63,264 nt of DNA from an uncultured Algibacter sp. (GCA_937958265.1 CALGNX010000023.1:1-63264); one strand, 5' to 3'; positions 25,786-35,782 are shown, counted from the first letter of the stretch. Notes: generated by a model not told the origin, from the letters alone. A program made the numbers and translations.

Positions 25786-27933
25786 ATGAAAAAAATAATT
25801 ATATTCTTCTCTCTAGCTCTATGTATAGCTTGTAAAACTACTACAATTCAAAAAAAATCTAGTCCTGTGAATTATCCTGAAACTAAAACCGTTAATACCA
25901 TTGATACTTATTTTAATACAGCAGTTAAAGATCCATACAGATGGCTGGAAGATGATAGAAGTAAAGACACAGAAGCCTGGGTAAACACCCAAAATAAAAT
26001 CACTTTTAATTACCTAGAAAACATTCCATATCGCGACGCATTAAAAGCGAGATTATCAAAATTATGGAATTACGAAAAAACAGGCGCTCCTTTTATAGAA
26101 GGAGAATACACCTATTTTTATAAAAATAATGGGCTACAAAATCAATACGTTATTTACCGCTACAAGACAGGAGAGAACCCAAATACCTCATCTGTATTTT
26201 TAGACCCAAATACATTTAAAAAAGACGGTACAGTTTCCCTTGGCAATATTAGTTTTTCGAAAAACGGGAAAATATTGGCTTATGCCATATCGGAAGGTGG
26301 TAGCGATTGGCGAAAAATTATAATTATGAATGCCGAAACAAAAACGATTATTGAAGACACACTTACCGATGTTAAATTTAGCGGTATGTCTTGGTACAAA
26401 AATGAAGGTTTCTATTACTCTAGTTACGATAAACCAGAAGGTAGCGAACTATCTGCCAAAACAGATCAGCATAAAGTATATTACCATAAACTAGGAACTT
26501 CCCAAAAGGATGATCAAGTAATATACGGTGCTACTGCAAATGAAAAGCATCGCTATATTTATGCAGGCGTTACTAAAGACGACCGATACTTAATAATTTC
26601 ACCACGTGTTTCAACTTCAGGGAACAAACTATTAATTAAAGATCTTTCTAAACCAAATAGCACTTTTATTACCATACTAAACCATACAGATAGTGATACA
26701 TCAATTATTGAAAACAAGGGTAGTAAACTCTATTTAGTAACAAATTTAAATGCTCCAAATAATAAAATGGTTACTGTTGATGTGGCAAACCCTACACCAG
26801 AATATTGGGAAGATTTAATTCCTGAAACCAAAAACGTCCTATCTGCATCCAAAGGCGGAGGTTCTTTTTTTGCAGAGTATATGGTGCATGCTGTTTCAAA
26901 AGTGTTGCAATATGATTATAATGGAAAACTTATTAGAGAAGTAAAACTGCCAGGCGTTGGAAGTGCAGGTGGCTTTGGAGCTAAAAACGAAGAGTTAGAT
27001 TTATACTATTCCTTTACAAACTACAAAACACCAGGTAATATTTACAAATATAATATTGCAAACGGTACCTCAGAATTATTCCGTAAATCGAAAATTGATT
27101 TTAACGCTGATGATTATGAAAGTAATCAAGTATTTTATACTTCTAAAGATGGCACCAAAATACCCATGATTATAACGCACAAAAAGGGATTAAAACTAAA
27201 CGGCAAAAATCCAACAATGCTTTATGCCTACGGTGGCTTCAACGTTAGCTTAACACCTAGTTTTAATATTGCTAACGTCGTTTGGATGGAGCAAGGCGGT
27301 ATTTATGCAGTGCCTAATATACGTGGTGGTGGCGAATATGGTAAGTCATGGCATGATGCAGGTACAAAAATGCAAAAACAAAATGTGTTTGATGATTTTA
27401 TCGCTGCAGCGGAATATTTATTTGATAATAACTACACAACACCCAATTATTTAGCCATTAGAGGTGGCTCAAACGGCGGATTACTAATTGGTGCAACCAT
27501 GACGCAACGTCCTGATTTGGCAAAAGTAGCCTTACCTGCCGTTGGTGTTTTGGATATGCTACGTTATCACACATTTACTGCAGGTGCTGGCTGGGCTTAC
27601 GATTATGGTACTGCCGAAGATAGCCAAGCTATGTTTGAATACTTAAAAGGGTACTCGCCATTACATAATGTAAAAACAGATGTCCTATACCCAGCAACTT
27701 TAATCACTACTGGCGATCATGACGACCGCGTGGTACCTGCACACAGTTTTAAATTTGCAGCTGAATTACAAAGTAAGCAAACCGGAGACAACCCAACATT
27801 AATTAGAATAGAAACCGATGCCGGACATGGTGCAGGTACTCCAGTGAGCAAAACTATTGAACAATATGCAGATATTTATGGATTTACCTTATACAATATG
27901 GGCTTTAAAACGCTGCCTATTCAAACAAAATAA
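25786..27933 (+). CDS. Prolyl oligopeptidase family lipoprotein (S9A)
   Basis: 715 residues from the ATG at 25786, which follows the promoter box and gives a lipoprotein signal with lipobox CIAC; a TTG seven codons upstream is disregarded. The N-terminal beta-propeller (about 60-420) is followed by the alpha/beta-hydrolase domain with catalytic Ser in [12 protein letters not shown], Asp in [13 protein letters not shown] and His in [25 protein letters not shown] is typical of S9A enzymes, which cut short peptides after proline. As a lipoprotein it should act in the periplasm or at the outer membrane, in peptide use. Single gene. Confidence 0.93.
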   Translation: MKKIIIFFSLALCIACKTTTIQKKSSPVNYPETKTVNTIDTYFNTAVKDPYRWLEDDRSKDTEAWVNTQNKITFNYLENIPYRDALKARLSKLWNYEKTGAPFIEGEYTYFYKNNGLQNQYVIYRYKTGENPNTSSVFLDPNTFKKDGTVSLGNISFSKNGKILAYAISEGGSDWRKIIIMNAETKTIIEDTLTDVKFSGMSWYKNEGFYYSSYDKPEGSELSAKTDQHKVYYHKLGTSQKDDQVIYGATANEKHRYIYAGVTKDDRYLIISPRVSTSGNKLLIKDLSKPNSTFITILNHTDSDTSIIENKGSKLYLVTNLNAPNNKMVTVDVANPTPEYWEDLIPETKNVLSASKGGGSFFAEYMVHAVSKVLQYDYNGKLIREVKLPGVGSAGGFGAKNEELDLYYSFTNYKTPGNIYKYNIANGTSELFRKSKIDFNADDYESNQVFYTSKDGTKIPMIITHKKGLKLNGKNPTMLYAYGGFNVSLTPSFNIANVVWMEQGGIYAVPNIRGGGEYGKSWHDAGTKMQKQNVFDDFIAAAEYLFDNNYTTPNYLAIRGGSNGGLLIGATMTQRPDLAKVALPAVGVLDMLRYHTFTAGAGWAYDYGTAEDSQAMFEYLKGYSPLHNVKTDVLYPATLITTGDHDDRVVPAHSFKFAAELQSKQTGDNPTLIRIETDAGHGAGTPVSKTIEQYADIYGFTLYNMGFKTLPIQTK

Positions 27934-28003
27934 TTTAAATTTATAATACATATTTAGGCCTTACAGATTTTAAATATCTGTGAGGTCTTGTTATATTTAT
28001 ACT

Positions 28004-28915
28004 ATGCTAAACGTAAAAAACTTATCCTTTTCCTATTCTAAATCAGCCGTTTTAAAAGCCATTTCTTTTAATGCTAAACCAGGAGAATATGTAGCTATAA
28101 TAGGAGAAAGTGGCTCGGGAAAAAGTACGCTACTAAAACTATTGTATGGTACATACGATTTGAATGAAGGTGATATTTTTTGGAAAAACAACCCCATATT
28201 AGGACCAAAATACAACCTAGTAGTTGGTTACGATTTCATGAAATATGTGGCGCAAGAATTCGATTTAATGCCGTTTATAACTGTTGCAGAAAACATAGGT
28301 AAATTTTTATCTCGTTTTTACCCAGAAGAAAAAGAACAGCGTACCGCAGAATTACTTGAAGTGGTGGAGCTTACACCATTTGCCAACATTAAAGTAAAAA
28401 CTTTAAGCGGCGGGCAAAAACAACGTGTAGCACTAGCACGCGCTTTGGCTAAACAACCAGAAATTATTTTGCTAGACGAGCCCTTTAGCCATATTGATAA
28501 TTTCCAAAAACAAAGTTTACGCAGACGTATTTTCAACTATTTAAAAGAAAAAAATATAACGTGCATTGTTGCTACACACGATAAAGAAGATGTACTAGGC
28601 TTTGCAGACCGCATGATCGTTTTAAACGACAATGAGATAGCCGTAAACAACAGCCCAAAGACACTTTATAAAAACCCAAAAACACCTCTAATAGCTGCTT
28701 TTTTTGGAGAGTTTAATTTTATAAACGGCATTATTGTTTATGCACACCAACTAAAGGTAGTTGATGATTCTAATATAAAAGTTAGTGTTAAACAATCTTA
28801 TTTTAAAGGCCATTATTATTTAGTTGAAAGTAATTTTAAGGGTGAAACCATATTCTTTCAGCATCATTTGGAATTGCATGAAGGCCATACCGTTAATCTC
28901 AAAATCGTAAAATAA
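28004..28915 (+). CDS. ABC transporter ATP-binding protein
   Basis: 303 residues from the ATG at 28004 (MLNVKNLSFSYSKS); an in-frame start eight codons upstream is less typical. Walker A IIGESGSGKSTLLKL, Q-loop KYVAQEFDL, signature TLSGGQKQRVALARALA, Walker B IILLDEPFSHID and switch His in VATHDKEDV. A C-terminal extension (about 235-303) resembles the TOBE-like accessory part of importer ATPases. No permease gene is adjacent, so the substrate is unknown. It converges on the MMPL exporter gene with 4 bp between stops. Confidence 0.9.
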   Translation: MLNVKNLSFSYSKSAVLKAISFNAKPGEYVAIIGESGSGKSTLLKLLYGTYDLNEGDIFWKNNPILGPKYNLVVGYDFMKYVAQEFDLMPFITVAENIGKFLSRFYPEEKEQRTAELLEVVELTPFANIKVKTLSGGQKQRVALARALAKQPEIILLDEPFSHIDNFQKQSLRRRIFNYLKEKNITCIVATHDKEDVLGFADRMIVLNDNEIAVNNSPKTLYKNPKTPLIAAFFGEFNFINGIIVYAHQLKVVDDSNIKVSVKQSYFKGHYYLVESNFKGETIFFQHHLELHEGHTVNLKIVK

Positions 28916-28919
28916 CGCA

Positions 28920-31166
28920 CTAGTCGTCAAACTTTTTTAATAGCGCTGGTAAATAAAAAACATCCGTTATCAAAGCTACAGCAACGGTTACAGCGCATAG
29001 CAAGCCAAACTCTCTTACCGATGGTACTGCGCTTGAACTAATAATTAAAAAGCCAGCAACCAAAGCAATTGTTGTTGATAGTAAAGCGCCTCCAGTGTAA
29101 GCCATCGCATTATTAATTCGAGACTCTGGGGTTTCCTTTACATTTATATTTTTCCTGTATTTGTAAACTAAATGAATCGTATCATCCATAGCAATACCAA
29201 GCATTATTGGTGTAATCATGGCAGTTGTTACGTTTAATGGAATATCGAATAAAACCATAAATAGAGCTAAAACAGCCAGCGGCAGCATATTAGGAATTAA
29301 TACTAAAACTGTTGTTCTTAAACTTTTTATAAAAAACCATAAACATAAAAAAGCAACAAAAAAAGCTATAAAAAACGATTTGAATTGTGTTTCCAAAATA
29401 AAATTATTCAACTGCGCGTAAACGACCCCAAAACCATTAATTTTAAGCTTATAATCTTCAGTAGGAAACTTCTCTTCAAAAGCTTGTTTAACCTCAAACA
29501 GTGTTTTTTCTAAACGCACTCTATTCGCTTCTTTTAAACCTATAGTCATTCCTGCTGTTTTAAAATCATCCGAAAACAGCTTAAAAAAACTATTATCTTT
29601 AATATCTATAGCCGTTAAAGTACTCTCAACTTTTTCTTTGGAAACCTGGTTTTGAAATAAAACAGGTGTACGTTTTTGTAAAAATGATTTAATATTTACT
29701 ACCGAAACTGGAGACGCCACTAATGGATTATTTTGAAGTTTTTCCTGAAAATTCTCAAGATATTTAAGTGCCTCTGTATTTAAAATAGTAGCTTCTTTTA
29801 AAGTAGAAATACTTAATTGCAACCTTGAACTTGCGGAAATCGCTTGCTCTATAATACGTAAATCTTGTTTTGCTTTTCCTTCAGCCAAAAGATCTAAAGA
29901 ATTTGTATCTATTTTAATAAAGGACACTGCATATATGCCAGACAGTAAAACTAAAGTGAACACTGCAATTATACTTGTTTTATAACGTGTTGTAAACCCA
30001 TTTACCCAACGAATAAAAACCTTTTGGCTCATGCTTTCTAAAACTATTAATGGTTTCGTGTTTTTAAAATTTAATGACATAAAACTAAAACCAATAATTG
30101 TAATAACATACACCAACAAAAAACTTAAAACCAACCCAACGCAGGTAAAAACACCCATGTTTTTAAATGCAGGGAGTGGCGACAAATACAAAGCAAAATA
30201 CCCCACAAACGTAGTAAGGGTGGTGTAAAAACAAGGCATTATGCTTTTCTTTATCGCTAAAATTATTAACGTAGTTTTAGTATACGTTTTATTTACTAAA
30301 CCTTCTTTATGATATATGTTTATAATATGAACCGCATCGCTAACACTATACACCATTAAAATGGTGGGTATAAGCATGGAAATCATATTTAAAGAAAAAC
30401 CCAAAGCAGTAATAATCCCAAACAATATAGCTAATGGAATGGCTACAGATAAAAGTGAAACCAATAAGTAGCGCCTATTTGGTAATAAAAAAAGTAACAT
30501 AATAGTTATTACCAAAATGGTTAAAATACCAAAGGATAAACTTTCATTAAAAACCCCAGTACTATACGCTTCATTTAAAACAGGTGGTCCTGTTAGATAA
30601 TAATTTGAATATTGTTTTTCTATTATTTGCCTTATTTCAATGCCTATTGTTTGTCGCTGTTCCTCAATGGAAGGTGTGGGGTTAAGCTGAATGTAAAAGA
30701 ATTGATTTTTATAATCCTTAGTTAAAAGCTGGCTAGTTATATTAGGCAATTTTGAAAGAAGACTTTTTAGCCCTTTTTCACTTCTATCAACATTATATAA
30801 GTCGTCAAAATTAATTTTATCGTTGGCATAAATGGGGTATTTCGCTTTTGCTAAACTGAAGGATGTTTTAACAAAAGAAAGCGAATCTATAGCGTTATGC
30901 AGTTTTAATAAATTGGATTTTTCCAGAGCACCAATAGCATTATTAACAGGAAGCATAAGTATAAAAATCTCATCGGAGCCAAATGCTTCTTGAAAATCGA
31001 TATACGCCTTGTAATTAGGGTTATCCTCCAAAAACCAAATAGATAATGAATTATCTACTCTAAGTTTTTGTACCGTTTGAAAAACGCAAAAGCCTGTTAC
31101 AATAAAAAGCGTTATAATTATAGCACTTCTATATTTTAATATTAAGGCTATCGTTTTATCAACCAT
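28920..31166 (-). CDS. MMPL/RND-family lipid exporter of the polyketide cluster
   Basis: 748 residues from the ATG at 31166, which overlaps the preceding stop as TAATG; another ATG nine bases upstream is possible. Two halves each carry one transmembrane helix, a periplasmic loop (about 35-190 and 410-580), then five helices. GDAMDDTIHLVYKY-type acidic residues occur in the second half (GIAMDDTIHLVYKY) and YSVSDAVHIINIYHKEG in the first. MMPL-type RND proteins move lipids or hydrophobic products across or out of the inner membrane. As the last gene of the ten-gene cluster it probably exports or positions the cluster's lipid product. Confidence 0.85.
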   Translation of the reverse strand: MVDKTIALILKYRSAIIITLFIVTGFCVFQTVQKLRVDNSLSIWFLEDNPNYKAYIDFQEAFGSDEIFILMLPVNNAIGALEKSNLLKLHNAIDSLSFVKTSFSLAKAKYPIYANDKINFDDLYNVDRSEKGLKSLLSKLPNITSQLLTKDYKNQFFYIQLNPTPSIEEQRQTIGIEIRQIIEKQYSNYYLTGPPVLNEAYSTGVFNESLSFGILTILVITIMLLFLLPNRRYLLVSLLSVAIPLAILFGIITALGFSLNMISMLIPTILMVYSVSDAVHIINIYHKEGLVNKTYTKTTLIILAIKKSIMPCFYTTLTTFVGYFALYLSPLPAFKNMGVFTCVGLVLSFLLVYVITIIGFSFMSLNFKNTKPLIVLESMSQKVFIRWVNGFTTRYKTSIIAVFTLVLLSGIYAVSFIKIDTNSLDLLAEGKAKQDLRIIEQAISASSRLQLSISTLKEATILNTEALKYLENFQEKLQNNPLVASPVSVVNIKSFLQKRTPVLFQNQVSKEKVESTLTAIDIKDNSFFKLFSDDFKTAGMTIGLKEANRVRLEKTLFEVKQAFEEKFPTEDYKLKINGFGVVYAQLNNFILETQFKSFFIAFFVAFLCLWFFIKSLRTTVLVLIPNMLPLAVLALFMVLFDIPLNVTTAMITPIMLGIAMDDTIHLVYKYRKNINVKETPESRINNAMAYTGGALLSTTIALVAGFLIISSSAVPSVREFGLLCAVTVAVALITDVFYLPALLKKFDD

Positions 31167-31744
31167 TATAAACATGTATTTAAGGCATAAGCCCCATAAT
31201 TTCCGTGGTGTGTTATAGAAATTGTTAAACTTAATGGGTTTAAATTGTAATATACTTTAGGCACACCCCATTTGTTTTTCTTTATCTGCAAACCAGACCT
31301 CGACAAATTATAATCTTTAGCAATACTATCCAATAGATAAGATTGAGTATTTTTGGATTGAGAGGAATACGATTTGTTATTAAATCTTAAAGGTTGTGAA
31401 ATTATATTTGAATCTGTTAAGCGCGCTTCTGAAAGTACAAATTTTGATGTTACATTTGTTTTTACAAAACACTTAAAATCTAGATAAGTAACACTTTTTA
31501 TTTTTCCGCTTAGGTTACAAACAAAACGTTTTGGATTATAAAAACGACCAGGGTTTAATTGCACATAAAGTTTGTATGCTGCTTCTTTCATGCTCCATAA
31601 TTTCCAAATTGCTGTAAAACTATCTGGTGAAGTTTTAATATAATGTTGTTCGATATCTGTAAAAAGCTTTTCTAAAAAGCGTGGATGTTTCCAATGCGAT
31701 GTCTCGCTAGCTTCGTTTAAATCTACAATATCGTTCCCAACCAT
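31166..31744 (-). CDS. 4'-phosphopantetheinyl transferase superfamily protein
   Basis: 192 residues. N-terminal MVGNDIVDLNEA and the central WKLWSMKEAAYKLY (W/KxxEAxxK motif, magnesium and CoA binding) mark a Sfp/AcpS-superfamily enzyme; the C-terminal part ends in ITHHGNYGAYAL. It would activate an acyl carrier protein by adding the phosphopantetheine arm. Its ATG overlaps the stop of the dedicated ACP gene (TAATG at 31744), so the ACP next door is the natural partner. Its own stop overlaps the exporter start in the same way. Confidence 0.88.
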   Translation of the reverse strand: MVGNDIVDLNEASETSHWKHPRFLEKLFTDIEQHYIKTSPDSFTAIWKLWSMKEAAYKLYVQLNPGRFYNPKRFVCNLSGKIKSVTYLDFKCFVKTNVTSKFVLSEARLTDSNIISQPLRFNNKSYSSQSKNTQSYLLDSIAKDYNLSRSGLQIKKNKWGVPKVYYNLNPLSLTISITHHGNYGAYALNTCL

Positions 31745-31995
31745 TAGGCGCTAAGCTTTGTATCTATAATATCCATAGCCGACTTTACGGTTAGTATATT
31801 TTCCATGTCTTCATTTTCTAAACGAATATCAAATTCATCTTCAATATCCAGGATAATATCTACTAAATTAGCCGAGTTTATTTTTAAATCTCTTACAAAA
31901 TCAGTGTCTTCAGATAGGTTTTCAAAGGCTTCTTGATCTTGCACGTAAGGTGTAATAATGATTTTTAACTTGGCTATTAATTGGTTTTTTATCAT
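31744..31995 (-). CDS. Acyl carrier protein of the polyketide cluster
   Basis: 83 residues, a second ACP distinct from the housekeeping acpP at the right end of the window. Four-helix ACP pattern: LKIIITPYVQ, then DTDFVRDLKINSANLVDIILDIEDEFDIRL. The phosphopantetheine serine is predicted at residue 41 in INSANL; the usual DSL is replaced by NSA. It lies between the ketosynthase and the phosphopantetheinyl transferase with overlapping stop/start, so it probably carries the growing acyl chain made by the cluster. Confidence 0.88.
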   Translation of the reverse strand: MIKNQLIAKLKIIITPYVQDQEAFENLSEDTDFVRDLKINSANLVDIILDIEDEFDIRLENEDMENILTVKSAMDIIDTKLSA

Positions 31996-32014
31996 GGTAG
32001 TTTTTTAATTTCAA

Positions 32015-33283
32015 TTAGTTCTTATAACGTTTAAATATAACACAAGAATTTACATCGCCAAAGCCAAAACTAGACTTTGCTATAATATCAAATTCACGAT
32101 TCACCTTGTTAGCAGGTATTTTACTTGTTCCTATTAATGCTTCAATTTCAGGGTGTAAATCTTCACAATTAATGTTTGGAGCTACAAACTGTTCTTTCAA
32201 TTGTATAATACTAGCCACACATTCAATAGACCCTGAGGCTGCTAAGCAATGCCCAATAAGGGATTTTGTTGCGTTTATATATGGAAAATTTGCGCCCCGC
32301 CTATTAAGTGCTTTTGTCCAATTTTCTATTTCTGTGCTATCCTTAACCGTTGCAGTAAGATGGCCATTAATAACATCAATTTGATTTGCTGTAATACCTG
32401 AGTTTTCCATCGCTTTTGTAATACAACGCTGCACCGCATTGGAATTTGGTGCTGTTAACGAGCCGCCCTGGCGTTGCCCACCAGAATTAATTTCGCCACC
32501 TAAAACCTCAGCATAAATAGTAGCATTTCGTGCTAAAGCACTGTCTAAAGATTCCAAAACCATAGCACCAGCGCCAGCCCCTGGCACAAAACCACTAGCC
32601 GAAGCACTCATGGGTCTTGGACCTTTTTCTGGTATATCATTATGTTTATAAGTCATAACACGCATGGCATCAAACCCCGCCCAAATATAAGGACCATGAT
32701 TACTGCAACTGCCCACAAGCATGCGTTTTGCTCTTCCCGCCTGAATACGATCGAAACCCATTAAGAGCGCCTCAACACCTGTTGAACAAGCAGCAGAGTT
32801 TGTAGTAACTTGGTTTCCCAAACCTAACATACCGCCTAAATAAGCACTTACACCGCTCACCATAGTTTGCAAAACTACGGTACTCCCTAAACGCCTTACC
32901 TGCTTCTCGTCCACCTTATAAATGGCTTCCCTAAACTTATCTACACTAGATGTGCCTGTACCAAAAATAAGCCCTGTATCATAATCCAATTCACTTTCAG
33001 GATTATTATCAAAACCAGCGTCTTTCCAAGCATCAATACCTGCGATACAGCCGTACAAAATACCCGAACTATTAAAGCCACGAAGCTGTAATTTATTAAA
33101 ATATTTACCTTTTAATTCGTCTGAAACTTCTGGAATACCTCCAATTTGACACGAAAAATTTAAATCCTTTAATTCTTGATGAAATGTAATTCCTGATTTA
33201 CCTGTTTTTAAAGCCTTTGTAAAATCGGGAACACCAACACCATTTGGTGCTACAACGCCTATACCTGTTATAACTACTCGCAT
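32015..33283 (-). CDS. FabF-like beta-ketoacyl-ACP synthase of the polyketide cluster
   Basis: 422 residues. Thiolase-fold condensing enzyme with nucleophile Cys in NSAACSTGVEALL and both active-site histidines (VINGHLTATVKD and KSLIGHCLAASGS). The C-H-H set of KAS I/II is therefore kept, so it should catalyse real elongation rather than act as a chain-length factor. NATKSLIGH is close to the FabF NSTKSMTGH block. It lies 19 bp upstream of the dedicated ACP gene. A separate housekeeping fabF starts at 62881, so this copy is specialised. Confidence 0.9.
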   Translation of the reverse strand: MRVVITGIGVVAPNGVGVPDFTKALKTGKSGITFHQELKDLNFSCQIGGIPEVSDELKGKYFNKLQLRGFNSSGILYGCIAGIDAWKDAGFDNNPESELDYDTGLIFGTGTSSVDKFREAIYKVDEKQVRRLGSTVVLQTMVSGVSAYLGGMLGLGNQVTTNSAACSTGVEALLMGFDRIQAGRAKRMLVGSCSNHGPYIWAGFDAMRVMTYKHNDIPEKGPRPMSASASGFVPGAGAGAMVLESLDSALARNATIYAEVLGGEINSGGQRQGGSLTAPNSNAVQRCITKAMENSGITANQIDVINGHLTATVKDSTEIENWTKALNRRGANFPYINATKSLIGHCLAASGSIECVASIIQLKEQFVAPNINCEDLHPEIEALIGTSKIPANKVNREFDIIAKSSFGFGDVNSCVIFKRYKN

Positions 33284-33341
33284 CTTTTAATTTTTAAAAA
33301 CCTTATAACTTTTAACTCCTGTAAAACCTTGTATACTTCAA

Positions 33342-33782
33342 TTAACTGTTTTTTATCATGCCTGCAATTTGCCCTCTACATACTAATTCTCCTTTTACAT
33401 TAAACATTTTAACTTTGCACTTCAATTTATTAAAACGAAAGACTTCCTTTTCTGAAATAACAGTAACCTTTTCATTTGGAAATACTGGTAAATAAAAATC
33501 TATTTGATGAGCTGTTAATGCAATTTGAGGCTTTATACTTTTAGCCAATTCATCTTTTAAAAGAAAAACACCCAAACAAACCAGACCAATTTGCGCCATA
33601 CACTCTGTTAAAATAACCCCTGGTGTTACCGGATTATTTTTAAAATGACCTTTATAAAACGATTCGCTTTCCTTAAACGTATAGTGCCCTGAAACACCTT
33701 CATTTGAAATTAACGTTAAAGCATCAACAAATAAAAAAGGATCTTGATAGGGTAATAGTTTTATGATTTGGGTTGATGTCAT
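33342..33782 (-). CDS. FabZ-like hotdog dehydratase of the polyketide cluster
   Basis: 146 residues of the FabA/FabZ hotdog fold: IIKLLPYQDPFLFVDAL at the N-terminus (replacing the LPHRxPF motif, so the usual His is shifted or lost), then GHYTFKESESFYKGHFKNNPVTPGVILTECMAQIG, where GHF and PGV are diagnostic and His and Glu are the likely catalytic pair. It should dehydrate 3-hydroxyacyl-ACP or act as a thioesterase-like hotdog protein. Located between the SDR and ketosynthase genes in the operon. Confidence 0.85.
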   Translation of the reverse strand: MTSTQIIKLLPYQDPFLFVDALTLISNEGVSGHYTFKESESFYKGHFKNNPVTPGVILTECMAQIGLVCLGVFLLKDELAKSIKPQIALTAHQIDFYLPVFPNEKVTVISEKEVFRFNKLKCKVKMFNVKGELVCRGQIAGMIKNS

Positions 33783-33846
33783 TTATTTTTAATATTTATC
33801 AAGACCTCTCAATTTTAAAAACCTATGAAAACTCTTGTTTTTAAAC

Positions 33847-34644
33847 CTAATTTAAACTTTCTCCGCCATCTACTTTAATAATAGTTCCTGTAATCCAAAT
33901 GGCTTCATCCTTACTTAATAAATACACAACATTAGCAACATCCTCTGGCTCTGTAAGGCGTTTGTTTGGGTTGCGTTTTAAGGTATGCGCCATAATAGTA
34001 TCGCTTCCCGGAATCATGCGTAAAGATGCTGTATTTGTAACACCCGCTTGGATACAGTTCGCTTTAATACCATAAGGTGCAAACTCTAAAGCGATATTTC
34101 TAGAAATAGCTTCTAATGCAACTTTAGCAGCAGAAACAGCAGCATAATTTTTCCAAGCTTTTGTATTGCCTTCACTAGTAAAGCTTATAATTCTTGCATC
34201 GTTAGCAAAAATTCCGGCATCAAATACGGCTTTTGTCCAATCGAACAAACTAATAGCCATAGCATTTAAGGTTAGGTTAAAATCATAGTTTTTAAGTGTT
34301 GGCAGTTGAGCATCTAACATCGGTTTTAAATTGCCTTTTGCCACACTATGTACCAAAGTTCTTATTTTTCCTTTAGAGCCAAGTATATTTTTTAATTCTG
34401 AAATAATGGCATTACGCTTTTCCTCTTTAAAAGCATCTGCATTAAAAGACTTAAACTGCACACATTCCACCTTAATTTCATCAAATTCTTTATTTACGGC
34501 ATCCTCTTGTGCTCTAGAATTTCTATGGACAATACAAATATTCATGCCATGCTGTGCTAGTTTTTTTGCTGTAGCCAAACCCAAACCACTACTACCGCCT
34601 AAAATTAGCGCCCAGTAACCTTTATTTTCAAAATCTTTACTCAT
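33847..34644 (-). CDS. FabI/FabL-like short-chain dehydrogenase of the polyketide cluster
   Basis: 265 residues from the ATG at 34644; earlier in-frame codons run through a repeated 5'-UTR motif. NAD(P)-binding start GYWALILGGSSGLGLATAKKL. The catalytic region reads NYAAVSAAKVALEAI, Y-x6-K spacing, which is that of enoyl-ACP reductases FabI/FabL, not the Y-x3-K of ketoreductases. LVHSVAKGNLKPM also recalls FabI. It is therefore likely to reduce enoyl-ACP in the cluster's own chain-building cycle. The 85-bp gap to the upstream polyketide synthase gene is the widest in the operon. Confidence 0.82.
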   Translation of the reverse strand: MSKDFENKGYWALILGGSSGLGLATAKKLAQHGMNICIVHRNSRAQEDAVNKEFDEIKVECVQFKSFNADAFKEEKRNAIISELKNILGSKGKIRTLVHSVAKGNLKPMLDAQLPTLKNYDFNLTLNAMAISLFDWTKAVFDAGIFANDARIISFTSEGNTKAWKNYAAVSAAKVALEAISRNIALEFAPYGIKANCIQAGVTNTASLRMIPGSDTIMAHTLKRNPNKRLTEPEDVANVVYLLSKDEAIWITGTIIKVDGGESLN

Positions 34645-34653
34645 ATTTTTTAT

Positions 34654-34678
34654 TTCAGCGAAAGCGAAAACTTTAATT
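34654..34678 (-). repeat. Short 5'-UTR repeat, copy 1
   Basis: A 25-bp motif around GCGAAAGCGAAAAC, 23/25 identical to 61631-61655. In both places it ends exactly 9 bp upstream of a start codon on the minus strand. In the sense direction it reads GTTTTCGCTTTCGC. Confidence 0.6.
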
Positions 34679-34729
34679 GTTTTAATTAGTGTTTTATAAT
34701 TTAAAATATTTTGGTGAATCACTAACTAT

Positions 34730-35782
34730 TTACCACTCTAACAATACCCGTTGTGCAGAAAATCCTGGACCAAAACTTAACATAATACCTTTATCACCTT
34801 TAGGTAAATTTTTATCCATAAAACGCTCCAAAACGTAAAGTACAGTGGCACTACTCATATTACCGTATAACTTTAAAACATCCTTTGTGTCGTCTATATT
34901 TTTACCTAGGCTACCAAATAAATCTTCTACGGTTTGTACAATTTTTTTGCCTCCAGGATGAAAAATAAGATGATCTATATCTTGAATCGTCAATTGGTTT
35001 TTCTCTAAAAAAGGGTGAATAATATTAGGAAAATGATCTGCAATAGTTTGTGGCACGGCTTGATCCAAAATCATTTGTAAGCCAGTATTTCTTAGCTTAA
35101 AACCCATCATTTTTTCAGCATCGAAAAAGTGGTACATAGCTTCGTCTTTAATTTCAGGACCTTTTTCATTTTCGTAGGACGATAAAATAACACTCGCACA
35201 ACCATCGCCAAAAATAGCGGCACTCACAGCATTTACCATCGAAAAATCTTCAAGCTGAAATGTGGCTGTTGGCGCTTCTACCGCAACAATTACTGCACGT
35301 TTGTTGGGATTTGCTTTAAGGAAATTTTTGGCATAAATAATACCCGAAACCCCAGCAGCACACCCCATTTCTGTTACAGGCAAACGCACAATATCCTGTT
35401 TCATCTTTAGGTTGTTAATTAGATAGGCATCCAAAGAAGGAATCATAATACCAGTGCAACTTACTGTAATTATATAATCGATATCTGTGGGTTTTAGGTT
35501 GGCCTTTTTTAATACTTTGTTTAAGCTTTTTTCAGCTAATTTTATCGACTCTCTAATATAAATATCGTTTTTTTCCTCGAAAGAGGTATTCACAAAAACT
35601 TCTTCGGGCGCCATAATAGAGTAGCGTTTATCTACCGCCGCATTTTCAAAAATTTTAAGCACTTTACGTCTGTAACGTTCCTCTTGACCACTTAGCCAAA
35701 TTTCCACTAATGGTAAAATATCCTTAGTGTCTCTACTATATTGAGGTAGTTGTTTTGCTACTGCTGTTATTTTTACTGCCAT
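34730..35782 (-). CDS. Type III polyketide synthase (chalcone synthase superfamily)
   Basis: 350 residues. Full thiolase-like fold with the type III PKS triad: Cys141 in PVTEMGCAAGVSG, His275 in LIFHPGGKK and Asn308 in LYGNMSSATVL. C-terminal SFGPGFSAQRVLLEW matches the family's GFGPGLTVE block. These enzymes extend an acyl starter with malonyl-CoA and cyclise it to alkylresorcinols, alkylpyrones or similar rings. Neighbouring fatty-acid enzymes and a dedicated ACP suggest a long acyl starter; the adjacent methyltransferase and FAD monooxygenase suggest ring methylation and oxidation. The ring type cannot be read from the sequence. Confidence 0.92.
   Translation of the reverse strand: MAVKITAVAKQLPQYSRDTKDILPLVEIWLSGQEERYRRKVLKIFENAAVDKRYSIMAPEEVFVNTSFEEKNDIYIRESIKLAEKSLNKVLKKANLKPTDIDYIITVSCTGIMIPSLDAYLINNLKMKQDIVRLPVTEMGCAAGVSGIIYAKNFLKANPNKRAVIVAVEAPTATFQLEDFSMVNAVSAAIFGDGCASVILSSYENEKGPEIKDEAMYHFFDAEKMMGFKLRNTGLQMILDQAVPQTIADHFPNIIHPFLEKNQLTIQDIDHLIFHPGGKKIVQTVEDLFGSLGKNIDDTKDVLKLYGNMSSATVLYVLERFMDKNLPKGDKGIMLSFGPGFSAQRVLLEW

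Noticed and set aside
27957-27990. Terminator after the prolyl oligopeptidase gene
   Set aside because: There is a possible stem around TTACAGAT/ATCTGTGA, but it lacks a clear T-run and lies in the leader of the next gene, so it could not be called.
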